This document shows, in pieces, positions 8,042 through 16,385 of a DNA stretch of 64,000 nucleotides (positions are counted from its first letter, which is position 1; the number at the start of each line of letters is the position of its first letter). This DNA comes from Oerskovia jenensis (GTDB lineage: Bacteria; Actinomycetota; Actinomycetes; Actinomycetales; Cellulomonadaceae): the NCBI RefSeq assembly GCF_016907235.1, contig NZ_JAFBBO010000001.1, positions 1,860,001-1,924,000 on the forward strand, given 5' to 3'. The notes under the pieces are model-generated. The model made no database searches, had not been told where the DNA came from, and saw nothing but the letters and a program-made list of their open reading frames with translations. Both the position numbers and the translations under genes were made by a program.

Positions 8042-9353
8042 TGCGCACCTCCGTCCCCTCGTCGAGCGCGTCGGCCACGTCGGCCGCGGTGATCGCCGCG
8101 ACACCGCCCACGGTCGACTCGACGTCGACCGCGACCTGGCGGAACGCGGCCCCGTCGCGCACGTACACGTACGCACGCCCCGCGCGGTTGACGATCGCGG
8201 ACACCGGCGCGAGGAGCTTCTCGCCGTCCTCGGCCGCGGGGTTGTCGATCGTCAGGACGTAGGAGCCTCCCGCACGGACCGCGCCGTCGGTGAGCACGCT
8301 GACGACGACCTCCCCGTTCTCCGTGGGGTCGAGCGCCACCACGCGAGCCTCGGACTCGGTCCCCGCGTCGTTCGTGAAGCGCGCCACGGCCTCGACCGAC
8401 AGCGCGCCGACGGAGGTCTGCGGCAGCGTCGCCGTGAGGACGACCTGGCCCGCTCCGAGGGTCAGCAGGGTCGTGTCGCTCGCGACGCTCGTCCCGACGG
8501 ACGTGATCGTGTCGACGACGGCGGGCAGGCGAGGCACCATCAGCACCTCGGACTGCAGGACCCCGGGCCCCTTCCGCGTCGCGGCGGCCCCCGTCGTGGT
8601 CGCGGGGGACGCGCCGGTCGCGGGAGCCGCGCCGGTCGCCGGGGCTGCGGCGGTCGCGGGAGCCGCGCCGGTCGCCGGGGCTGCAGCGGTAGCCGGCGCC
8701 CCCGCGTCCGCTTCCCCCGCTTCTCCGTCCGCGTCGGCGCTGCCCGCGCTCGGAGCACCGGGAGCGCCCGTGCCGGACGGGGAAGCCCCGGACGGGGCGG
8801 CCCCGGGCGGCGTCTCCCCCGGACCGGCCGGGGCCTCGACGGCGACCTCGGGCGCCGTGTAACCGGTCGCCCGGTACATGGACCTCACCGCGGCCTGGGT
8901 CCGCGGACCGTACTTCCCGTCGGGCCGTCCGATCGCGTACCCCGCGGCCAGCAGCCCCTTCTGGAGGGCCAGGACGTCGTCCCCCTCGTCCCCGGGCCCG
9001 ATGTCGCGGTAGAGCGGGAAGGCCCCCTCGAGGACGAAGACCGGACGCCCGTTCACACGGAACGGGACGGAACCGGGCGACAGCGTGTCGCCGACCGACC
9101 GGTCGACCGACGTCACCACGCCCGTCAGCGCGGCCGGGGGTGTCACCGCGACGCTCTCCTGGTTCTGCGCCCGGGTGGTCATCGACACCGGACCGTTCAG
9201 GTATCCGCGGTCCAGCGCGACGACCACCGGCTCCGGTGCCGGGGGTTCGGCGCGGGCCGCCACCTGCTGCGGCGACTCCATCCTGACCGCCAGCAGCCAC
9301 GCGCCGAACCCGACGACGACGATGGCCACGACGGCGAGCACGAGGCGCTTCAT
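8034..9353 (-). CDS. Peptidoglycan-binding membrane-fusion adaptor
   Basis: 439 residues. A membrane anchor (LVLAVVAIVVVGFGAWLLAV) is followed by a lipoyl-like segment, a peptidoglycan-binding domain (GDDVLALQKGLLAAGY ... DGKYGPRTQAAVR, about residues 125-165), a long Ala/Pro/Gly linker with repeated PATGAAPATAA units, and a C-terminal HlyD-like beta domain. Such adaptors link MacB-type exporters to the cell wall in actinobacteria. The linker (roughly residues 175-265) is tandemly repetitive at DNA level and may vary in length between strains. Translationally coupled to the exporter. Confidence 0.88.
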   Translation of the reverse strand: MKRLVLAVVAIVVVGFGAWLLAVRMESPQQVAARAEPPAPEPVVVALDRGYLNGPVSMTTRAQNQESVAVTPPAALTGVVTSVDRSVGDTLSPGSVPFRVNGRPVFVLEGAFPLYRDIGPGDEGDDVLALQKGLLAAGYAIGRPDGKYGPRTQAAVRSMYRATGYTAPEVAVEAPAGPGETPPGAAPSGASPSGTGAPGAPSAGSADADGEAGEADAGAPATAAAPATGAAPATAAAPATGAAPATGASPATTTGAAATRKGPGVLQSEVLMVPRLPAVVDTITSVGTSVASDTTLLTLGAGQVVLTATLPQTSVGALSVEAVARFTNDAGTESEARVVALDPTENGEVVVSVLTDGAVRAGGSYVLTIDNPAAEDGEKLLAPVSAIVNRAGRAYVYVRDGAAFRQVAVDVESTVGGVAAITAADVADALDEGTEVRIG

Positions 9354-9401
9354 CCTCGTCCGACCGTTCTGCCCGAGGGGCCCCTGCGTCCCATCGCCCG
9401 C

Positions 9402-10280
9402 TCAGCCCAGCTCGTTGATGACGGCGTCGATGCGCTTCTCGTACTCGACGTAGTCGTCCCGGGTCGCCTCGAAGCCCTCGACGTCTCGTCCGATCGCGGC
9501 GAGCTCGCCCTCGACCCGGGCGTGGAACACCGCCTTGTCGTACCCCTGCGCCCGGCAGCGTGCATCGATCACGGCCACGTCCCGCTCTCGGTCGGTGAGC
9601 GGGACCGTCGTGTCCGTGAGCACCCCGTCGGCGTCACCGATCGGACCCGTCACCGACTCCGACGGCATCGCGACCGGGCTCTCCGGCAGGTCGGCGACCC
9701 CTGCAGGCCCCATGCACGCGCGCCACGCCTGGATCGCCTCCCGGACGCCCGCGTCCCCGTCGACCGCGTCCCAGCCCGCGCTCAGGACGCCGTTCAGGAA
9801 GCGCGCGGGGACGTCGCCGAGGCGCTCGTCGGTCTTCTTCCCGCACGCGATCATCGCGTCCTGCATCTCGGGTGTGATCTCCACGCCTCCGGGGACCACG
9901 GGGTTCGCCGGTGGCAGCCGCAGGCTCACGTACCCCCACTGCTGCGCGATCTGCTCGTCGAAGGCCAGCTCCCCGGTCCGCGCGTCGTACAGGGGCGAGC
10001 CGGATCCCGGCACGACCGGGAGGTACTCGATGACGCCCTGCAGGCACTGCTGGGCGAGGAGGTCGCGGGCGTACCCGTCGCGGGGGTCGTTGAACTGGGG
10101 CACCAGCTCGTAGACGGGGGTGTGCGTCGCCGTCGACTCGTCGTAGCCGTAGCGCGCGACGTCACCTCCCGGTGCTGGTCCGTCGTCCGCCCCGGCGGCG
10201 GAGCAACCCGCGAGGGCGGCGGTCACGAGCAGCCCGGTGACCAGGACACCGGGTCGAGCGATGCGAGGAGAAGGTCTCAT
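9402..10280 (-). CDS. Secreted lipoprotein of the exporter operon
   Basis: 292 residues from the ATG at 10280. The signal peptide ends in a lipobox (TAALAGCSA), so the mature protein would be lipid-anchored on the outer face of the membrane. The rest is a globular, acidic domain with no motif I recognise; it holds five or so cysteines. A GTG three codons upstream (10289) has GGAGA before it and is an equally good start. It begins the run of five minus-strand genes ending at 4475, 48 bases before the adaptor, so a role with the exporter is inferred from context. Confidence 0.8.
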   Translation of the reverse strand: MRPSPRIARPGVLVTGLLVTAALAGCSAAGADDGPAPGGDVARYGYDESTATHTPVYELVPQFNDPRDGYARDLLAQQCLQGVIEYLPVVPGSGSPLYDARTGELAFDEQIAQQWGYVSLRLPPANPVVPGGVEITPEMQDAMIACGKKTDERLGDVPARFLNGVLSAGWDAVDGDAGVREAIQAWRACMGPAGVADLPESPVAMPSESVTGPIGDADGVLTDTTVPLTDRERDVAVIDARCRAQGYDKAVFHARVEGELAAIGRDVEGFEATRDDYVEYEKRIDAVINELG

Positions 10281-10372
10281 ACCGAACACATGGTCTCCGA
10301 GCGACCAGGTGCAACAGCCGCGGGAGGACTTCTTCTCGCCGGGCGCCGGGAGCGCACCGTGCGGGCGCACGA

Positions 10373-10407
10373 CGACGGGCCGCCCGCTGTGTGCGGACGG
10401 CCCGTCG
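10373..10407 (-). terminator. Hairpin between HesB-like gene and exporter operon
   Basis: A perfect 10-base stem CGACGGGCCG / CGGCCCGTCG with a 15-base loop, about 140 bases after the HesB-like stop and 90 bases before the lipoprotein start, so it can separate the two transcripts. Confidence 0.5.
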
Positions 10408-10544
10408 AGGTGATCGGGTGCGTAGCCCTGGCCGGGCCGGGAACCTTCCGAGGAGGAGGGTGGTCGGGTCCCGGGACGGGCGGGCCGCGCAGCCGGTCGA
10501 GATCTGGTGCGGGCTGTCAGGCCCCGCAGGTGGGTGCCGGGCCC

Positions 10545-10829
10545 TCAGCCCTGCGGCGTCAGGACGAACCCGGGTCCCTCGGTCGCACGAGGGTCGGTGT
10601 CCAGGGTGAGGTTCGCGAGCGCGATCGACGTGGTCGGCTCGACGAACACTCGTGCGTCGCCGTTCTCGACGACCGTGTCGTCGGGCTGCGGGCTCGGGAC
10701 GAGGGCCAACTCGAAGTCGCCGGACTGCGGCGCCGACTCGGCGATCCGGAGTCCACCGCCCTCGGGCACTCCGGCCCGCGTGGTGAGGTCCTGGACTGCA
10801 TCGCGGGCGTTGTCGGTCAGGGTGAGCAT
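10545..10829 (-). CDS. HesB/IscA-like protein lacking cysteines
   Basis: 94 residues from an ATG with GAGAGGAG seven bases upstream. The start MLTLTDNARDAVQDL, the central FELALVP and the terminal GFVLTPQG follow the HesB/IscA (A-type Fe-S carrier) fold pattern. The three cysteines that bind iron or clusters in true IscA proteins are all absent, so an Fe-S scaffold role is unlikely. Such cysteine-free paralogues are frequent in actinobacteria and have no established function. Monocistronic. Confidence 0.7.
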   Translation of the reverse strand: MLTLTDNARDAVQDLTTRAGVPEGGGLRIAESAPQSGDFELALVPSPQPDDTVVENGDARVFVEPTTSIALANLTLDTDPRATEGPGFVLTPQG

Positions 10830-11042
10830 GGAAGCTCCTCTCGGTTGCCTGGGGACGCACGGGCAGTCTTGCGACGAACCCTCGGCGTGCGCCTTTCGGT
10901 TGCCTCCAACCAAACAAGGATCGGGCCCGGATGCAAGGTCAGGAGCCGATTCACGGCGTGTCTCTCAGGAAGTGGGATCGAGCGCGACAAGCACCCGCGG
11001 ATCGCGTTAGGGTCCGCGCCCGCGGGGCGACGCGGGGCCGCC

Positions 11043-11105
11043 CGCTGAGTGCGGAGTAGTTGTCGTGAAGCGACGCGTTGCACGACAACTACTCCGCACT
11101 CAGCG
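11043..11105. repeat. 63-bp inverted repeat, family C
   Basis: Two perfect 25-base arms, beginning CGCTGAGTGCGGAGTAGTTG, surround a 13-base loop (AAGCGACGCGTTG). It lies upstream of both neighbours (the HesB-like gene reads left, the tRNA reads right), so it is not an ordinary terminator for either. No second copy was seen in the window. Confidence 0.85.
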
Positions 11106-11268
11106 CCGGCTGAGGTCGGTGGGAGCATGGCTCCGTGACCGCGCTTCGCTCACCGGACCAGGGCCGTCGACGACGCCGCCCAGCCGGCCGCGACGTCCGG
11201 GCGCCATCCGGCCCGACGGCGCCGCTCCCCACCCGTGGGCACGTCGCCACCGGCAGGGGCTCGGCGCG

Positions 11269-11274
11269 TAGACT
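11269..11274 (+). promoter_or_regulatory. Possible -10 element of the tRNA promoter
   Basis: TAGACT stands 48 bases before the tRNA in otherwise GC-rich DNA. The matching -35 position carries no good TTGACA-like hexamer, so support is weak. Confidence 0.3.
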
Positions 11275-11322
11275 CTGCGCGGGCCTCGGTGGCGCCTCGG
11301 ACGAGGCGTGCGCACGGTGCCC

Positions 11323-11394
11323 GGGCCTCTAGCTCAATGGCAGAGCTGCGGACTTTTAATCCGTAGGTTGTGGGTTCGAGTCCCACGGGGCCCA
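11323..11394 (+). tRNA. tRNA-Lys (UUU)
   Basis: 72 bases fold as a full cloverleaf. Acceptor GGGCCTC pairs with GGGGCCC, the anticodon arm is GCGGA / TCCGT around CTTTTAA (anticodon TTT at 11355-11357), and the T arm holds GGTTCGAGTCC. The 3' CCA is not encoded (A is followed by CCG). The base composition drops sharply just after it, so it marks one border of the island. Confidence 0.96.
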
Positions 11395-11541
11395 CCGAAA
11401 CCGTTGCAAACACGGGCGTTACGAGACATCGGTGCAGTGCACTAGGCATGCATCCCCCGGTTACCCCCCTCATAGGTCGGATGAACCGTCCCGGAACCTG
11501 CGGCATGGCCCCCGCGATCTGGAACCCACGTCTCCTACTGT

Positions 11542-12723
11542 GTGCGTGTGCGCACAGCCCTCGATCAGTACCGTGTCAGGACTCAGGACGAGATCTACGA
11601 AGCTCTCGGAACGGCCACTATCGTTCTCGACACCAACGTCCTCACCGGTCTCTACGGAGTCAGCCCTGAGCTCCGCGAGGCCCGGTTGGGCGTCTTAAAA
11701 CAGATCAGCGATCGCCTGTGGGTCCCTTACCAGGTCGGCCTGGAGTTCCACCGCAACCGCGCTAGGGTGATTCGCGACCTCAGCGACGCTTATAAGAGTG
11801 TCCGAGACACTCTCACACCGGTCAAGAAGGCCGCGAAGACGTTCGGCAAGTCAAAGTTCAGCGAGTCTCAAGCGCGCGTCCAGAAGGCCGTTGACGAAGC
11901 CGTAGCTAAACTCGAAGGCGAACTTCGGAAACTTGAAGCGGATGATGGCCACCACCTAAAGCCAGCCGACGACAAATTGTTGGACAGAATCGAGACGCTC
12001 CTTGACGGCAGGGTCGGAACCGCCCCCTCGGCAAAGCTCACGCGCAAACGAGTTAGAAAGTTCGTCACGATTCGCGCCCCCGAACGAATCCCGCCAGGAT
12101 TCAGCGATATATCAAAGATCGCAACCAGCGGGCCGACCGATGCCGCAGGCGACTTTCTCGTCTGGTGCGAAATGCTCCAGTACGCCCGAACCAGCAAGTC
12201 GAACGTTGTCTTCGTCACGGACGACGGAAAGGAAGACTGGTGGGAAAAGGGGGGCGATGGCGTCCCAACTAGGCCACTACCAGCCCTCCTCGCAGAGTTC
12301 GCACGGAAAACTGGGCAAAACTACTACCAGGTCAGCACTGAGAGCCTCATGCGGTGGGCTCGGGACTCGCTGAACGCGGAGGTGTCGACCGCGAACCTAA
12401 CGGAGGAGAGTGCGATATCCCGCGAAAGGCGGTCAGAGTCCGCACTCGAAGAGGCGCTTCGGGCCCGAATCTGGGGCCAGACTCAAACTGATTGGGACCA
12501 CATTCGGAGCGCACTAACCGCTCGAACGGTCCACAACTTCGACGCCATGAAATTCCCAACGATAGCCTACGACCTCGATGCATTGAAATTCCCTGCGATT
12601 GAATTCAGTCCTGACCTCTACCAAAATCTCTTCTCGGGCTTCAATTTGTACGGCAAAGTGATTGAGGCAAACCCCAAAGAAGAGGGCGAGGACCAGGACG
12701 AACCAGGGGATGGAAATCGCTAG
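11542..12723 (+). CDS. PIN-like domain nuclease (PIN_8 type)
   Basis: 393 residues. The N-terminal PIN-like domain shows the acidic residues expected for a metal-dependent RNase: D30 in TIVLDTNVL, E68 in GLEFHRNR, D204 in GDFLVW and D227/D228 in VFVTDDGKEDWW. A charged helical insert (about 85-150) separates the parts, and a C-terminal 150 residues have no recognised domain. The PIN_8 family is common in defence islands of bacteria. A TACTGT -10-like hexamer ends at 11541, so the GTG at 11548 could be a leaderless start; 11542 is the longest form. Codon use is foreign compared with the chromosome. Confidence 0.8.
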   Translation: MRVRTALDQYRVRTQDEIYEALGTATIVLDTNVLTGLYGVSPELREARLGVLKQISDRLWVPYQVGLEFHRNRARVIRDLSDAYKSVRDTLTPVKKAAKTFGKSKFSESQARVQKAVDEAVAKLEGELRKLEADDGHHLKPADDKLLDRIETLLDGRVGTAPSAKLTRKRVRKFVTIRAPERIPPGFSDISKIATSGPTDAAGDFLVWCEMLQYARTSKSNVVFVTDDGKEDWWEKGGDGVPTRPLPALLAEFARKTGQNYYQVSTESLMRWARDSLNAEVSTANLTEESAISRERRSESALEEALRARIWGQTQTDWDHIRSALTARTVHNFDAMKFPTIAYDLDALKFPAIEFSPDLYQNLFSGFNLYGKVIEANPKEEGEDQDEPGDGNR

Positions 12724-13175
12724 GACGAGCCAGCGCTTGGGGGCGTCATCGATCCAAACGAGATTGCATCGCTCGCGGGTTTGAAGTACACCACGACGCC
12801 GGGCATACCGTGGCCGATGAAGGGCGTCACTCCCCTCTGTGAGAATGGACGTTGGTGATACTTCCGACCTCGGGACGGGCCCCCAAACCTATTCTCAAGA
12901 GAACCTCAGTTGAGACCCTTGCAGTCGCACGAACAGTCAGAGATTCACGTCCGTTTCGATAGCCGCCGCGCGGGTACTCCAGGCCAGGAGACTTCGCGAA
13001 ACGCAGGGAGGCGTTCTGTCTTCGCCACAAACAACCGTCAGGCATCTGTAGCCGCCAAAGGCCTCGATGAAATATCCCGGCATTCGTCATGGCCCCTCTT
13101 GGATCATCCTCGCGGATGCAACCCGTACGAGCCGACATGCCGGGCTCTCTGCTGGATGAAACCATGTGGTTGCGA
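12724..13175. other. Intergenic stretch without a convincing gene
   Basis: About 450 bases between convergent island genes. Open frames exist on both strands here, but they overlap each other and the 3' end of the next gene, have no start signals and no recognisable composition. I see no hairpin, tRNA or repeat. Confidence 0.5.
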
Positions 13176-14666
13176 CTATTCTCCCAACCATAGTTGCATA
13201 CGAACAGAATTCCTGACGGCGTCAAGGTCCAAGTGTCCCAGAACTTGCCTTTCGCTCCGATTTTCCAAAGGCATCCCATTGCCCGCTCGTAGCGCACTTG
13301 TCATTGCGTTCGCAATTTGATTGAGCAGGTCAAGCATCTTTGGAATCAGGACACTGCAGACGTCCAGTGGATTAATAAGCAGCCCGTAGGGTCCGACATC
13401 TACAGTCTCGACCGCCCCCCCGAGATCGCCTGCCGAAAGGTGTCGGAAGAACTTCTCGGTTCGTCGACTACTTAGCCCAATCATGAGACGACGATCATCC
13501 TTGTCCGAAAGAAACTCAGTTGCCTCGATACCCTCGCCGTGGATCTCATTGCGTAACAAACCCAGAAGTCGTATCAGTTCAACGTTTGATTCCCGCGCAA
13601 AGACGCGGTCAAGATTTTGGTCGACACGACAGGCTTTTTGACGCCACTGATCATTTTGCCATTTGGTATCGCGCTCCTTGGATCCTAAGTCGAGAATTGC
13701 ATCACACAGGCCCGCCAGCGCATCGAACGCGGCGGCAACGAGGACCACCGTCGAGTCAAACTCGGCCGCTACTTGGTCGCGCGACCCTAGGCCCATATTA
13801 CTTTCGGGTAAGAGGGATCCAATCAGGATCCCATCCCTCGCCATCAAACACCGCGCAACGCGAGAAGAGACCGCACCCGCCAACGCCAGCATATTGCGGT
13901 AGACATATTCCGTTCTGCGCCCATCGGTCGGCGTTTCCGCGTGCTCAAGATGTAGTATATCGACATAGAGGCTGCCTACTGATGGGCAGACTATTCGACT
14001 TGCAGCCCGGTAGAACAGGCCCCGGCTTAGTTCCGCTGCCATTTCTGAGGGCTTTTCGTAAATCACGACACATCGGTCGATGGAACGAAGATACAATCCA
14101 ACGAAAGCGATGGCAAGGCCCGGATCTATCGTGGCAACCCCCTCCACAAGCGGGCCCGAAACTTCCGACAGCGATTTGCTCGGCGTGATCACGATATCAG
14201 CATCTGCCGCTTGTGCGGCATTCCGCATTAGCGAGCCTGAGAAGAGTTCATCCTCGGTTGCGCCGCCGGTCCATCCAGGCTGAGCTGTCGCCACGGCTTG
14301 CAGGTTTGATCGATTTAGGAATGCCGAAGATAGCAGCGAATGGGAGAAGGTGGTTGGCGATTCAGACCACTTTGCGACGTACGTCTGATCAATTCCCGCA
14401 CCGCCCTCTACTTCAATCCACCCGACTGGGGCACCGTCTTCTCCAAATTGCGTGCTGCGCGGGACACTCCTCGGGACATCGAATCCTCCATAGAACAACA
14501 CATCAATGGACTTGTGTTCGAGCAACTTGAGCAGGAGGGCCATCGATTCTGGGTCTTCCGTGGCAGGAGCGCTCTTATCGACGACAACCCGGAGTTTGCG
14601 CGTTGGGTGCAGGGAGAAGGGGCTCGCATTATCGCCGTGATTGAAGGACCGCATGGTTTCGCCCAT
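13176..14666 (-). CDS. Unrecognised island protein with HEPN-like RNxxH motif
   Basis: 496 residues of no family I know. The N-terminal two thirds alternate short hydrophobic strands and helices (for example LRVVVDKSA, ADIVITPSKSL, CVVIYEKPSEM). Residues about 300-380 are helical and end in RLLGLLRNEIHGEGI, where R372-N373 and H376 match the RNxxH pattern of HEPN RNases; this resemblance is by eye only. No signal peptide or membrane helix. A TAACCT hexamer seven bases before the ATG suggests a leaderless transcript. AT-rich codon use marks it as acquired. Its partner across a 450-base gap is the PIN-like nuclease, in convergent orientation. Confidence 0.75.
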   Translation of the reverse strand: MGETMRSFNHGDNASPFSLHPTRKLRVVVDKSAPATEDPESMALLLKLLEHKSIDVLFYGGFDVPRSVPRSTQFGEDGAPVGWIEVEGGAGIDQTYVAKWSESPTTFSHSLLSSAFLNRSNLQAVATAQPGWTGGATEDELFSGSLMRNAAQAADADIVITPSKSLSEVSGPLVEGVATIDPGLAIAFVGLYLRSIDRCVVIYEKPSEMAAELSRGLFYRAASRIVCPSVGSLYVDILHLEHAETPTDGRRTEYVYRNMLALAGAVSSRVARCLMARDGILIGSLLPESNMGLGSRDQVAAEFDSTVVLVAAAFDALAGLCDAILDLGSKERDTKWQNDQWRQKACRVDQNLDRVFARESNVELIRLLGLLRNEIHGEGIEATEFLSDKDDRRLMIGLSSRRTEKFFRHLSAGDLGGAVETVDVGPYGLLINPLDVCSVLIPKMLDLLNQIANAMTSALRAGNGMPLENRSERQVLGHLDLDAVRNSVRMQLWLGE

Positions 14667-14943
14667 CGGCGCAGGTTAGCAGGCTCTTGTCTCAAGATGC
14701 GTCTCGATACAGCCCGGCTCGGCCGAGCGTAGGGGCGCCACGTTGACTCCGTCGGCACGGTGGAGTCTCCATCACGGCAGTGCATGGTTCGTCGGGAGAC
14801 CCTCTACCCCGTACTTGCCTGTGCCTCGTCGAGGCGGCATCGCACCGGCGCGCACCGCGCCCTCACGCCTGCGCGCATCGGACAAAGACCCTCTCGCGCG
14901 GGCCCTCAGCCTCAGACAGGCAACTGGGCGGGCCCCACACCGG
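14667..14943. other. Gap upstream of the unrecognised island gene
   Basis: Contains the likely promoter of the minus-strand gene (TAACCT near 14673-14678). The remainder returns to higher GC and shows no open frame that looks coding. Confidence 0.4.
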
Positions 14944-15462
14944 TCAACCATGCATGGCCCTGGAGTCGTGCCTTGGTGGGCGTGGCAAACCATCGGGCTC
15001 GCGTACTAGTCCGAGGTCGACACCAGGCCTGGCCGGGACAGCCCACCACCCTCTCTCTGTATCAGGGTCGTAGTGGATGACGAGTCCGCGCGGGTACAGG
15101 CGGCGCTCCATGCTAGCGAGGATGCGGGTGCGCTCCTTGTCGACAGCAAGACCATCTTCCCTGCCGTAGTAGGCCCGGATGGCTTGCGCTTCTACGGTGT
15201 TGACGTGCTCGGGTCGCAGCTTCCAGGGGATGCGCTTGGGGCTGACTGGGTTGCGGTCGAGGCCTCGGCGCTTGCGCCACATGATCAGCGCTTCTGTGGT
15301 CACCTCAATGCCCATGTGGTCCTTGAGGAAAGCGACGATCTGGGTGGCTGTCATGCCAGCATCCTCGTAGAGGCGTTCAACTAGCAGGTCAGGATCTTCT
15401 TCGCTGGCATGCCACGCTCCGTCCTTTCGATTTGGCGTGGGCAGATGGCACCACGTACCCAA
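14944..15462 (-). CDS. Phage-like hypothetical protein with putative HTH
   Basis: Up to 172 residues. The segment from DPDLLVERLYEDAGMT through TATQIVAFLKDHMGIEV and ALIMWRKRRGL resembles a helix-turn-helix resolving to a recognition helix, as in small DNA-binding proteins of actinophages. The middle is basic (NPVSPKRIPWKLRPEH). The start is uncertain: the longest form begins at a TTG at 15462 with no ribosome-binding site, and an internal ATG at AGMTATQ would remove the first third. Function unknown; likely an island regulator. Confidence 0.5.
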   Translation of the reverse strand: MGTWCHLPTPNRKDGAWHASEEDPDLLVERLYEDAGMTATQIVAFLKDHMGIEVTTEALIMWRKRRGLDRNPVSPKRIPWKLRPEHVNTVEAQAIRAYYGREDGLAVDKERTRILASMERRLYPRGLVIHYDPDTERGWWAVPARPGVDLGLVREPDGLPRPPRHDSRAMHG

Positions 15463-15515
15463 CAGGAAGGAGTTGGGCGTCAGACAGTGACAGTGCTCGC
15501 ATCTTCTGGGACCGT

Positions 15516-15683
15516 ATGCGCATGAAGATAAGGCTGAAGAACGGTGAGCACACGGTTCGGACCATCGATGCGGAGCCTGACATCGATCGTGTCGTGTACC
15601 GCGAGGACGACGGCTCCATCTGGGTGCTCTCCGGCACCGATTCCGATGGCGTCGCCACAGCGCGGTGCTTCCTCTACGACTAA
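15516..15683 (+). CDS. Small island protein
   Basis: 55 residues (MRMKIRLKNGEHTVRTIDA ... GVATARCFLYD), short enough to be one beta-rich domain. It lies divergent from the phage-like gene and converges on the integrase remnant. Two ATGs (15516, 15522) are possible starts. Composition is protein-like, but no family is recognised. Confidence 0.4.
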   Translation: MRMKIRLKNGEHTVRTIDAEPDIDRVVYREDDGSIWVLSGTDSDGVATARCFLYD

Positions 15684-15717
15684 AGGTCGTTCAAAGGTCG
15701 CGCCACCCGAAGACCTC

Positions 15718-16380
15718 CTAGAGCACCTGGGCGGCGCGTGTAGTAGCTGGGCGCCGGTCCATGTAGACGTCGGTGGTGAGGCTCGGATTCGCGTGCCCGA
15801 GCTGCCCAGCGATCTCCCGTGCCGACATGTGGGCCTGGTCCATGAGGGTGGCGGCAGTCTTGCGGAACGTGTGGGACGTGGCCCAACCAAACCCGGCCTG
15901 GTCAAGCAACGCGCGCAGAGTCTTCGTGGTGTTCGACGGGTCTCGGAGCTTGCCCATCGGTGAGGGGAACACGACGTCCGTCTCGTCCAGCCTGCCCGAG
16001 CCTGCGAGGATGTCGCGTCGGATCAGGAGACGGTCCGCAAGCCACGGGGGAGCAGGAGGACACGCCTGCTGGAATCGGACGTGTGCCGGTGCGTCTTCGT
16101 CTCCTCCTGCACCACCAGCCCCACTCCAGGGAGGCGCACAAGTGTCGCGTCAATGCTTGCAGTCGGGTTCGCACCCTCCAGGTTGAGACGTGACCAGCGC
16201 AGGGCGCACGCCTCCCCCAGTCGAGCCCCGGTGCCAGCAAGGAACGCGATCAGGTCGCCAAGGTCGTGAGCTTGTGCGCGAGGGTCGGTGTCCATGAACG
16301 CCATGACCTGGTCGCGTTCGTCGAGGGTGAACGCACGCGTGGTGTCCCGGGCGGTGTCCTTGCCGCCGCAGGAGCAGCTC
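15718..16380 (-). pseudogene. Tyrosine integrase, 5'-truncated and frameshifted
   Basis: Catalytic domain of a phage-type tyrosine recombinase. The first part reads FTLDERDQVMAFMD and GTGARLGEACALRW (catalytic Arg); the second part, in another frame, reads HTFRKTAAT (HxxR), GQLGHANPS and TTDVYMDRR (His and nucleophile Tyr). The frame breaks near 16040, in a run of five C (minus strand) where six would join LLLP to PWLADRLL. The N-terminal core-binding and arm domains are missing: similarity stops at about 16380, where a chromosomal gene begins on the other strand. It cannot make a normal integrase as read. Confidence 0.85.
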
Positions 16381-16385
16381 GTCCG

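Larger units (their letters stand above)
11395..16385. mobile_element. Degraded genomic island beside tRNA-Lys
   Basis: From the tRNA 3' end the DNA becomes clearly AT-richer (especially 11.4-14.7 kb), with A- and T-ending codons that are rare elsewhere in the window. It carries a PIN-like nuclease, an unrecognised protein, phage-like small genes and a tyrosine integrase remnant at the far end. The right border is placed where integrase similarity stops and the TfoX-like gene begins. I could not find a repeat of the tRNA 3' end at that border, so insertion at this tRNA and the exact limits are inferred. Confidence 0.7.

Noticed and set aside
7800-11048. 1082-codon plus-strand frame opposite the adaptor and lipoprotein genes
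   Set aside because: Antisense to three genes with recognised signals; composition is that of reversed codons.
12827-13320. Two opposing frames of 136 and 156 codons in the island
   Set aside because: They overlap one another and the 3' end of the 496-residue gene, lack ribosome-binding sites and show no conserved features.
14772-15080. Several short frames before the phage-like gene
   Set aside because: All overlap on both strands and none has start signals or protein-like composition.
16155-16200. GGGTTCG-containing stretch as an attachment-site copy of the tRNA T arm
   Set aside because: Only a few bases match and the stretch lies inside the integrase catalytic domain, so it is not a duplication of the tRNA end.
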